Shown here in pieces: positions 25,901 to 37,900 of a stretch of 64,000 nucleotides of DNA. Origin of the DNA: Cristatella mucedo (Eukaryota > Bryozoa > Phylactolaemata > Cristatellidae); assembly GCA_009760855.2 (NCBI GenBank), contig WPIO01000001.1, forward strand, positions 14,415,501-14,479,500, given 5' to 3'. Within the stretch, counting starts at the first letter, position 1. Each line of letters starts with the position of its first letter. Under the pieces are notes generated by a model. It was not told where the DNA came from, did no database searches, and worked only from the letters and a program-made list of their open reading frames with translations. Made by a program: the position numbers and the translations under genes.

Positions 25901-28900
25901 GGTAATTACAATAGGTGGCTTAGTTTCTTGAGCTTTGGCATTGCTGCTTGTGCTGGTAAGGTCGTGCAGGTTCAAGTGGGCCTGCAATGCCTTCCAGTAT
26001 CCTCTTGTGAATGAAGAATGATTGCCTTCAGCAGTGACTTGTCTGTACACACTTACAGTCAGCAGTGTTTGTGTAAGAAGAGTCATATTGATGATCCGAC
26101 TGATTTGGCATAGATACACAGAGGTGCTTGCAATTGTGTGAATGAACTTGAAGTGAGAATAAGTTCATTGGTGTCTGAAATATCGAAGGCAGCAGCTGAT
26201 GTGACAGCTGCTGTTGACATCGTGACTGCTAATTGTATAACTTTGACTTCAAGCAAAGCAAAGGTGGCTAGGAGACCTGCTTACCCCTACCTAAGCTTGC
26301 CGTTGAAAGAGGTTGACACCTTTGAGCCAGATTGGTCGGCCTCGGGCACGAGTTACTCTTCAGCTCCCTTACAAAAGTCTCAGCTGTGCTGCTACATGGC
26401 AGCTACTTGCTAGTCATGCTTCAGTTGCGCTGTGACAGATATTGAAATCAACAGTAGGCTTACACTAGCTTGGCTTGCCTGTTACAGGCTATGCAACAAA
26501 CAACTTCATTTCGTGGACTCTAGTAGTATTTCTCTGCACTTTTTTACGTTTTCTGATGGTTCCGTTAGATTAGCAGCATTGCGTTTACTATATTAGCAAC
26601 TTTCTTTAAGTTGCTGCAAAAAATGACTGCACGAGGCATTTGCCCTTGCTGGCTATGCACCGATGTACTAGTGTGAGTGATAATCGTATGAACTCAAAAT
26701 CCATCCAGAGTATCTAGCGGATTGATTGGTTATTCCACATACAAATTTTCTAGGCTAGATATCATCAGGCGAAGATGGCCGTGCAAGACAGGGCTGCAAG
26801 AATGCTAGCCACTGTAGAAAGTCTTGAACGGGACATGGAGCTTCTGTGTCTCACAGGCGTCGAGGACAAATTACAAGACAACGTGCGCTCTACGTTAGAG
26901 CTTCTGAAAAATGCAGGCATCAAGGTACGTGATACAAATGTTGTTAGTATTCTAATGCGTGAGGCATACTATTTTTATGATGGCTGGACATCTCAGCTTC
27001 TAGCACGGGGTAATTCAGCCATGGCTGTTTCCATGTTAGTGGAACTTACTGCTGCCGTTTTTCTCACATGGCTTTACTTCTGGTATGTGCGTGCATTCGT
27101 TCGTTCACATGACCTGACTACGTGCCCCAGATGTGCTCTGCACACCTGCTGCCTATTTCGACCTACGCAATCACTGTGCTTTAAGTACTGTACTTGCCCA
27201 AATTCAGGATCTAAAGCTAGAGCTAAAGAATAGCTGCTGTATTGAAAAGTGAATGTCGGTTTCTAAACTCCACAGATCCTTTGGTGTTTGCATAAACCCA
27301 GTTGGCATCACCCATGCTGTGATAGTTGGAGCTGTATGTAATGTCAGATGCTTATGCAATACTCAGCCGTTGTAGGCTGGTCTGTATATTAGTTGCCACA
27401 TTACTCCACTTCTCGCCGACCTGCACTGGCTACCAGTCAAGCAACGTATTGACTTCAAGGTTTTGTCGCTCACTTTTAGGTCCCTTCATTCTACGGTTCC
27501 AGCTTATCTTTCCGACATACTCCCCCATCAGGCCAAGCATCGTACCACCCGCTTTTCGGAATCCAACATTGTAGAAATACCTCGTACAAACCTCAAATCC
27601 TTTGGAGACCGTGCATTTAGTTCATACGCTCCCAAAGCCTGGAACTCCCTCCCGACCTGCGTCAGAACATCCCCTGACCTGACCACACTTAAAAGGAACC
27701 TAAAAACACACCTATTTAGGACAGCATTTAGTGGGTCCCTGTGATTCGTCCTTGATGTGCTTATGCGTGCTGACACTGTGCATGCTGCCACTAACCACAT
27801 TTGCATGCTGACCCTGTGCATGTCACCCCTAACCATATTATTCACTTCGTTTGTTTTTTTCAAGCATGATTTTACTTACCATTCAATTGCATTTCACTTT
27901 ACAGCAAATGTAAAGCGCCTAGAGAGAGATTAAGTTCTCTGAGGGCGCTTTATCAAGTGCAATATTATTATTATTATTATTATTATTTCATAACTCACTA
28001 GATGTTTTACATTAATAATCTAAGCCAGTCTAGTGCCATACACTATTTTTCTTATTTAAGGCCTCTCACCTCAATAATAATGTAGTTGACTACCTCATTG
28101 CCACAATGGTGGCCCGTAATGTTCAGGCGATTGCCTCACCGGGGTCGATGCTACCCCGTGTTGAGTTGAGGCACTCGACAGGAACATAACTGTGCAGGGC
28201 AATGGTTTTACATTACCGTCACTCTCAAAGTGCCTGCCAGAACTTCCTGACTTGTTTGGTCTGCCTGGTATGTTGGAGCCTGGCAGCTGCTCTAATTACT
28301 ATTCTATATTCTTGCAGATCTGGATGTTGACCGGTGACAAACTTGAGACTGCCACTTGTATTGCAAAGAGCTCGAAGCTTGTGTCCCGTGCTCAAGATAT
28401 ACATGTCTTCAAACCTACTGCAAGTCGTGAAGAGGCACATCTTGAACTGAATGCACTGAGACGAAAGAATGATGCCGCACTAATTATCCGCGGGGATTCT
28501 CTTGAGGTTAGTGCATGCATGCTGTCCCATCGATTCAAAGTTCAGAAATGCCACAAGATGACTTCATATATGTGCGTATCTCTGCCTGGCTCCTCAAAAT
28601 CACAAGTACTAAGCGATGTTTTACTGGACAGTTTTGTTAGCACATTCAAAATGTAAGTGGCTTTCTTTTTTCACCCAGTAGCCGAAGAGAAAGTAAGAAG
28701 CAAAGCTATATCCATAGGACAGTCGAGGAACTACTTAGCATAGAAGTAGCAGCCCATAACTGCTAGAAACGATCTGCGAGAGTAACCAGAAAGACGTTGT
28801 TGCCCAAACATTTTGGAACTGAGTATTCTAGACCAGAAGCAGCAGTGCAAAAGCTTCTGTTCCCAACCGTCCCTAAGCCAAAGAATGGTACAGCTTGTCT

Positions 28901-31900
28901 ATAGTGCTTGGATGGCCTGAGGGCATGAGAAGGCTGAAACTGGAGAAGTACTTCAGCCAGGTATTAGAGTAGGTAATCCAAGGTGGCTCTTGTGGGTCTA
29001 AATACACTCGTGCTCTGTATCTGCTGATTAGTTGAGAGCCAGTGTAGGTCTTTTAGAAAGGAAACACGTGACGGAATTTCTTGGGTTTGAAGACCAACCT
29101 AGCACTACCAACTTTGGAAGCATAATGGCTCTTTCCGGAAACCTCGCCAATACTGATCTACATTCGTCACGTCTAAAAAAAACAAATACTAGCTGATTTA
29201 AAAGCCTCTTTTGGTATAGCGACAGAAGAGCCTTTACGGCTATCACCACCGCTTGCAGTGGCGATAAAGGATCGCCCACCGCAGAATTCGAGCAACCGCC
29301 CTACCCAGTGAGCCATAAACTATGGAGCCTGAACAATCTTCAGCCTATTACTGCAATAATAATCCCTAGTCTTGGCCAGGGATCCGAGCATGCCTACCAA
29401 GTGTAGAGGCAGCCCTCTGATTGATACTTTAAAGTTCAATCAGTCATCAAAGAAGACACAAATTACAATCATTCGACGATGACTTCGCGACGGCAACATC
29501 CAGTCAAGAGAGTGTTATATGAGCAAAGATGTGTGAGCAGTCGCACAGTGATGTGTGAGCAGATGTGTGAACAGATGTGTGAGCAGTCGCACATGCCAGT
29601 AGACTACTGAAATCACGGCTCTTCTTTATAAATCACAATAAGCCATGCAGGAGCTAGTGACAATTGCGGCCGACCGTAGCCCGGGAGAATATAAAAGTGC
29701 ATTTATGGGTCTGCTGTTTTCTTTGGATCTGTGGGATTTTAGCCGTGATGGGTCACTAGGTTAGATGGTTGCTTTTCACGACCTCAGCCCCGAGGTAGTG
29801 GGTACGAATCCTGCGGTTGGCGATCCTTTATTGCTGCTGCAAGCAGTAGTGATAGCTTTTAAGGCTCTTCTGTCCCTATACAAAAAAAGGTTGTTAAATC
29901 AGCATATTTTTTTTCTCCGGTGGAGAGCTCTGCCGGAAGAGGAAGTTACCATTATGTATCTAGCAGACCCAACTGATAGGATAGTCACTTTCCAGCCGTA
30001 CGTTTAGGGTTTTGTGTGGTGAGTTCGGTTTAAGGAAATTAGCCTTAATCCATCAAGTCTGAAGGTCTGCAAGGCAGGGACATCTACTCTCCAACTGCCG
30101 ACTATGGCACATCTTTTTCAGCTGTCATGAACTGCTACTTCTATGCTACTCACTACCTCAACTGCTCTCCTAACTCTGCTATGCTTCCCACTTTCTCTTT
30201 GTTGCGTGAGGCGAAGTCTGTTGGCTACCGAATGCGTACCGAAAGCCGCTTAGGCTGTGAGTGCGCTATACAAAACTCTCCTGCGTAACACCCACATGGT
30301 CTTTATGACTTTGTGGAGTTACTAAAGGAGATACACTCAGTTAATAAATCACTGCTGCTGATTCTGAGGACTTGAATGACAAGTAAGGATGTGTATTGTC
30401 ATAGAAGTGAGAAGTGATATCCTATGCCGTGAGTAGGAATTACCTTCTCCAGAGGTGCTGTATGAATGAAGAACAGCAGTGGACCAACAGCTTTCTGGGG
30501 TAATGGGTGCGACTTTGCCGACAAACGACTGGATGCGACTTTACCGACAAACGACACAGATTGACCCAATCGGACAGGTACAGTTGGAGTCATTGCAGAT
30601 CTTCATTTGGTGGGCTGGCTGTTGTTCTCAACTGCTCAAGTAGGACTTTATGATCATGGGTTTCAAAAGCTGAAAGCTGTCGACAGGTCAAGTAGAACTA
30701 AGGTTCATTGCCAATATCAGATGTAGTTAGGATGTCGTTTGTCACATTGAAAATGCAGTTTTTGCAAAGTGGTATATCGCTTGAATCCTAGCTGCAATTT
30801 ATGAGATAAATCATATCTGTCGATTGGCTTCACACTACTGTGTAGCAACAATTTTTTCAAGAACCTGCAACAAGAAAGAAGAAGGAAGACCAAATGAATT
30901 TAGCTGATTGGACCTGAGCGCTAATTAGTTTGAACCTCAGAATCCAATCGTGACTTTTTAAGTATAACTCCAATGCCGGTCGAGTTGAATGGCTTTGGAA
31001 CAATCCTTTTAACAAGTGGAGCATTGCTGACAGGCAGGCTCCGAGCAGGGCTGTGCAGCTTTCATTGTGATGAGTTTGCCGAGGTTGCTAAAGACATAAT
31101 ACGATTTGTAGCTTATTGCTGTATTTTCCATTTTATTTATTATATTTATCATATTTATTTATTCCATTTTGCATGTATTTTATACCATATTTCCAGTTCA
31201 CGTACATTGTAAATTACTTCAAGTGGGCACTTGATTATGGAAAGGCTGCAGTGCTGTTATGGTTGGCATAGCTATACTTCTTACTGGTGCCATATTCTTT
31301 ACTAGTGCCAATTAGCTTGCTGATAATCTGTTTTTATTTATTTCCATAGTTTTCTTTCCCTGGTCCAACTCAAAAGTAATCATCGGCTACTTTAAATATT
31401 TCTGTCAATATTTTATTAAAAATAAATATTGGTTTGCTGATTGATGCTAAATGGCAGGCTTTCTGGTACTTTTAAGCAAGTTATTATCTTTTTATATTAA
31501 GTTGCTAGAGAGCATCTTCTTTACTGGATAGCTTTAAGCATTGCACTTGTAAGGTGTCCTGACTAAATGACTCTCTCTTCGGAAGCCCCTTTTGATGGCT
31601 GAACACATGAAACTTCTGTCTTCTTGTAGGTGTGTCTTAGCTATTATGAACACGAGTTCGTGGAGCTGGCTTGCCAGTGCCCTGCTGTCATCGTGTGCCG
31701 TTGCTCACCTACTCAGAAAGCTGACATAGTACGGTTGATGAAGACACACACTCAGAAGCGTGTGTGTTCAATAGGTATTCATTCTCTGATAGTATTGTAT
31801 TGCTTTTCATCAAAATGCTCTCAAAATATAAATCTGGCTTCACCTCTTAGCCAGATAGAGCTGCCACTACCTTATAGACTATCACCGCAGTGGATAGTAT

Positions 31901-34900
31901 AGAAAGAATAATGTGTATATTAGCGTTAAGAGTTAAACATGTGACTCTCAAATCATTGGCTATGCCTTGGAAACCCATCAATTTCGAGTCACGTATGAGA
32001 TATGTGTACCGTGAACAGGTGTCTTTAGACAATAAGTACATGTAACTTTAGCAAAATAAAAAATTACATTCGATCTAAATTGGCATTCGTCGTTGCTGTT
32101 AGTGTTAACTAATATTCATGGTGCACAAGGCTGTCATATTATATCTTTTGGCACCGATACTCAGTGCAACATATTGCTGATGAGGATGCAGACTACCTGA
32201 AAGCAAGTGTAGGAAAGCAACTGCAAATATCAGTAGGGGATGTGCAAGCGTGCAAATCTTCCAAACTAAAAAAAATGCATCTAATGGCATTAAACTGCCA
32301 TATGGCTTAGCCCGATACTACCCATGCAGCATATATGATACATGTTTTCTCACATGGCTTTTTCCTATGCATGAACTGGTTACAGTCAACTGGGGTTGCC
32401 TGTGGAAGGACATCTTACATTACTGTGCTCTGCGCCCCTATGTGTTGCTAGAAATTACTGATGTTTCAACTGCCTGCTCACATTGGCTGCTATGGTGGAT
32501 AATGCACAGCATAACGTCTTGCTTTTGTGATAGGCTAAATCAAATTTGTCTTTTTCATCCATTTTTATCTCTCAATTAATATGCTATTACTGTGACCCAA
32601 TGGCAGCTTCTTTTGTGCCCATGTCTGTGTTAATTTCATCGCCCAGTTTTCAATGCTCCGAGATCACCTCATCATGAGTTCAGTGTAATAACTGCTCATA
32701 TTTTGCAGCTATACTATCGAGGGGCAGCCCCCAGCTCCCCCTCCACCCAATGCATGCCAGCCCTACAGGTTTCATCAATGAAGAATAACCGGGTAAAAAT
32801 CGGCCCCTCACAGTACGTGGTCGCCCATTCCAAGTCGACGACACAGGATCGGGCAGATACTTGCCGTAGGTTAACGGTTCTAACACCGTTTGTCACGTCA
32901 TCCACAGCAAGCCATGAACCAATCATCAGCAATGCCAACGTGACCACTGATGAGATCGTTTGGTCAAGATGGAATTCTGTCGTTCTTCTCAAAATCATCG
33001 CGACTGAAGATAATGCCATAAATATCACACCAGCACTGTGCGAGTGGCAATTTGAAGGTACGGCCACCAGCGCAGCTAAGTGTTGAACAGCATTCTGCTT
33101 CACTGCCTGCGTCAGCACAGCCAGGTCAAGGTTATGTCCCGCCTTTAGCTCCATTATCCACAGAGGCACTCGATATCGATTGAGATCCCGGATCGAGACC
33201 TGCCATATCCAACTAAGACCTCGACATTGTTGATGAGATCCATCGATTGTATATGCTTCAGGGCCGACTCTTTTCTCCACCACGTGTTGGATGACTATAT
33301 ATGAGTATTCACTTGCCGGAAATTTGAAAACGTTGCTAGTCACGCTCAGCCATCCTGGTTTAAGACGTATACATGGCTGGAGTATTCTCAAATCAGAGAA
33401 TGTTTACAATTTTTCATGATTTTTTTTTCTCGTCCTTGGGCACTCGGACTTGTTCACAACGGTTAGGTTCGTCGATGGCAAACTTCGTGCACATTAAGGC
33501 AGCCACCACTCGCCTGGCAACAAGATGACGAAGAAAGCCTTTGACCTGATGAGAAAGGAGGCGCATTTACAGGAGAGTATGGTATTGAGAAACAGGTGGC
33601 CAAGGTAATAAAAAGTAATTGCTGACAATCCAACTCGGTTGAAAGGATCAGTCGATGCAATGGGATTCATAATAAACCAGGGCCTGTCCTGCCAAGGCCA
33701 CGATGAGCGGGTCGATTTGCTCATATGAAGACTTCGAGCATGCTACTATCGCACTCGAGGAAGGTCCCCCTGCAGAGCTCCTTACAGAACGCCTTTCAGA
33801 ACTTCACAATGACCAGTCCCTACAATCAGAAGGACATCATTCACGCACATGCTCATTTTGTTACTAAGTCTCGATGGAGAGCAAGGCGAGTCTTATTACT
33901 GCAATTTGGTGGACGAGACAAGCAATCGGAGCAAGAAGAAGCAGCTGGTACATGTGAACCTCTCCGTTCAAGACAACACCGGTGCGTTGCAAAAGCAACT
34001 CGTCGACTTGAAGCACTGACAAACATCTCCACCGATACTCTGTGAACTGCAATCGCTGACATTCAGACCATTCACAGTCGCCCAATTGCGAATTATCATG
34101 GACATGGCTACGAGGTTGTGGCCTATCTGAGCTGTTCGATTAATGGCCTTGATCTAGCAACTGAACGGCTTGTCATACTATGGGCATTGCTTGTCATGCA
34201 AGCTCCAGCTGGCCGTAGTTGCAGCCTGCATGGATGGTGTACCCGACATTGCCCTCTTCTTAGAATTGGGGCAGTGCCATTGTCATTATAGTAACGAGTT
34301 CTTGTTAGTGCAATGACCAACTGTTCTGTCAGCAAAAGAAGATCTTATAAGACCTGATCAACGAGCTGCAAGCTGAGACAAGCAATGCTCTGAGATGGGA
34401 TACTTGCAATGTGAGACCAGGAGATGCGCCATTTTAGCGAGCGCTACGTTACTCACTCGACATTTTTGCCCCCACCGTTAAAGTCATTGAGCATGTTGAA
34501 GAGAATGGTAACACGGCTGAGCAGAGAATCAAGGTAGCATGCCTCCTTCGCCACATGCTTTCATTCAAGTTTGCCTTCATCACATCTCATTGAGCAATTG
34601 GTATTGAGTACGAACAAGCTATCGCAGGCTTTGCTAAACAGGATGCTGATATTGTCAGTGCCTTGTACTAGGTCGACTGCATCGTTCAGATGCCCACGGA
34701 GATGCGAACGACTGGCTATGATGATCTGTTGACAAAGGGGCCGAAGTTATGTCAAAATATGACATTGAGTTGCCCGAAATGACCAACTACATCCCACCCG
34801 GTCGACCTCGTTGCAATGATCAAACGAATGACGATCGTGTCTTTTGTGTTGACTTATTTTACTTCCTAAGCGGCAAGATAAAGTCAAAATTAGATTTTCG

Positions 34901-37900
34901 GTTTGACCAGGAGTCGATGGAGATGCTTTGCCTGACTGCTTGCATCTCTCCTCATCAACAGTTCTGTGCATTATGTCGGCACCTTGTTGAGCTTGCAACC
35001 AAATTCTACAACATAGACTTTCCAGACGTCGAGCAAAACCTCTTGTGACAACTACTTCATAAATTCTGTAGGGGAATTCCGACTCGGCAGTGAAGAACGT
35101 TGTGATGCTTCCCGATCTTGTAGTCATGCCGTCAGAGCCCGGTCAAGCCGAGGCCGGCTATGACCTACTGTACAGGCAGGTACGACTTACTCTGGCACTT
35201 GTTGATGTCAACCGCCAAGTGGATGCTCAGCTAATTAAAACTTTACAAGACGAGAGTTCGAACGACGATGGGTGTGGAGTACCTCAACGACGCCATGCTG
35301 TTGTATTTCGAGAAAGAAACGGCTGTGATGGTGACTGATGATGAGATCACCACACACTTTCAATCTGTGTGCAACTGCCGTGTCGAATATAAGACAACCG
35401 ATTTCCTATGTGTTTATCGTTAGTGGCAGGGCTTGCCCCTACCCAAAAATCTCGTTCATGCCACTTTTTGTTGCAAACCCTAACTAGAATGCTACTGCTT
35501 TGCAAAACCTTCAAATGCTAATGCCGTTTGCACTTAGCAGGCAGGTAATGGCCTTTTTATGCTCATGTTTGCATTTGTGTGGTTGACTGACTATCCGTTT
35601 GCAGCTAGGATTAGGAGCATGCTCTACGTCACGAGGATCACTTTTCCCCCACTTCTTCTTCGCATATTTAACATTCCCACGGTGCTGAAATGTAACACCG
35701 GCATGTAATGCTACCATCCACTGAAACGGTCGGTTAGGGTTATGTGTGACACAAGCATTTGTAACCCATGGACTAGTCGCATAACCTATGTCATGAATGG
35801 TAGTGGGCTGCTGAGCTGGCTAACACTCATGTTATAGTGTTGTACTACTCGTGCTTTCTACTTGAATATAATTTTTTTATTCAAAAGGTGATGGTGGTAA
35901 CGATGTCAGCATGATTCAAACTGCTGATGTGGGCATTGGGATTGTGGGCAAAGAAGGCAAGCAAGCATCATTGGCAGCTGACTTCTCTGTTGAACAGTTC
36001 AGTCACATTGGCAGATTGCTAATCATACATGGAAGAAATAGGTAATTTTGGCTGAATGCCTGCTACTGCTCTGGCCAGAAAGATGTGCAATGTGCACACA
36101 GCTGAGCCATTAAGTACTTATCACGGTGAGAGATCGTTGTTACTTACAGTCACTCATAAATAGCGAAGGTGCAGCAGATAAGTTTGAATGCAACCACTGC
36201 CATTTCCGTTGCAGCTATAAGCGTTCAGCTGCTCTTAGCCAATTCATCATGCACCGAGGTCTAATTATCACCACCGTGCAAGCCGTATTTTCCTCGGTTT
36301 TCTTCTTTGTTTCGGTATCACTTTTCCCTGGCATTCTCATGGTGGGGTGAGTAACTTTATGCTCGACTATTCATATGTTAAGATTCGTGCTCTCTTTGAT
36401 GCTTTCTTGGCTCATTAATGCGTAGTTTATACAAAATCTTGTAGGTATGCTACAGTGTACACTATGTTTCCTGTGTTTTCATTGGTATTTGACCGTGATG
36501 TTTCGGATCAAATCGCTATGACCTACCCAGAGTTGTACAAGGCATTAACAAAGGTAAAGTTGACATCCTTCGACTATGTGATGCTTTGCCAGTCTTCTGA
36601 AGTTCGTTTTTTGTGCCTCTGCGAAAGTTGAAGATTTTATACCTCATATTTACCGCTCGAACCGTCATTGAAGCTACCCTTTCTTCTCTTTTGGGAATAC
36701 ATTTAGGCTTCCATAACGATCTCAGAATTGCGTAGCTAAACTGCAGCCAGAATTATGTAGTGATGAGCACCCCTTAGGAATGTCATTGCACTAACAAGAA
36801 TGTTGCATTTTCCTTGTGAGTTGATCTCTGTTGAATGCGTAGAAGAGTTAACTAGTCATTCGAGTAAATTGGCTGTCATCTCTCTGATTAGCTTTCAGGT
36901 TCTGTTTCTCTAGTTCTTACTTATGGTGGGAGGTGGCTTGCTAAGCGCTGAATGCCCACCCGTTGTTTCTGTAAAACTCTTTCATGTCACTACCAGCAGA
37001 ATCGTGGGGAACAGCATGTTTCGGCAGCAATATTATAAAACTCGACATAAAAGGTTCGGAAAGCTGAAGTGAGCGGTATCAGTCATTTCCGGCAGGCAGA
37101 AATCCTGCTAATTGTTGTCTCTTCTTATTCCTGCCTTTATACACAAGACCATTTTTACCTCTACCCATGTTTCATAATAACTTATGGTAGATGGTAAATG
37201 TATTTCTAGCCAATTTTTGTGCCAAGTGCACCCATATGCAATTATCGTTAAATGGAAGTGTATATAGATTGCACAGCCCCATCATATTACCCTGAATCTG
37301 TGAATGTATAGTGATTGATGTATTTTTCCTAATAATAGAGCTGCATGCTGCTGATTAAAATATACGACTAATGCAGCCTTTAGCAAGGAGCCGTGCTGGA
37401 AGATGCAATAACACTGCATCGAAGCATGCCCAAACGTGGCTCTAACATATTTTTCATTAAAAAAGTCCTTGCTGACAAAGATGAAACCCTATTGCATCTG
37501 TTGTCAGTGTGCATTCCCCAACTAGGGCATGCGAGACACCGACGATTGAATTAAGGAATTCATTCATTCATTTTACTTTGCAATTGTTACTGCCTATGAC
37601 AGTATGCATTGTTCATTTTTAGTTCATTCATTAGTGCTAACTTAGTTGCAACATATTTTAGGGAAGGTCTCTTAATTACAAGACCTTCTTTCTATGGATA
37701 CTTATAAGCATCTATCAAGGTAAGTGTCAGTAAAATTTTCATAAGCTTGCTTCTACTTTACATTTATTGCTCACTATACAAATTTCTGCCATGTCAGTTT
37801 AGTTGACTACAGTTTAGCGCAACAAGAATCAAAGCAAAAAGAACTTGATCTTTTCACTTTCGTGCTGCAGTACAAGTGCCATGCTGTTACATATCAAGGT

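Larger units (their letters stand above)
28507..31629. other. ATP9 intron 16 (3.1 kb)
   Basis: Filled by LINE-B (28650-29170, minus), SINE-A (29176-29325, minus), a 12-bp tandem repeat (29529-29594), SINE-A (29735-29915, plus), a LINE-B tail (30060-30340, plus) and an RT-palm fragment (30345-30960, minus). 31000-31629 is AT-rich with no recognised feature. Confidence 0.75.
31775..35887. other. ATP9 intron 17 (4.1 kb)
   Basis: 31775-32700 shows nothing recognised. 32714-33391 has an unrecognised open frame on the minus strand. 33720-35400 is a decayed hAT-type transposase on the plus strand. 35400-35887 shows nothing recognised. Confidence 0.6.

Noticed and set aside
26138-26413. 91-residue plus-strand ORF between ATP9 exons 14 and 15
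   Set aside because: Although it has a polar, helix-like start, the ATP9 reading passes directly from exon 14 to exon 15 in phase, and I recognise no family for it.
32703-33086. 127-residue plus-strand ORF
   Set aside because: It overlaps the longer 225-residue minus-strand frame and shows no recognised similarity. At most one of the two is real.
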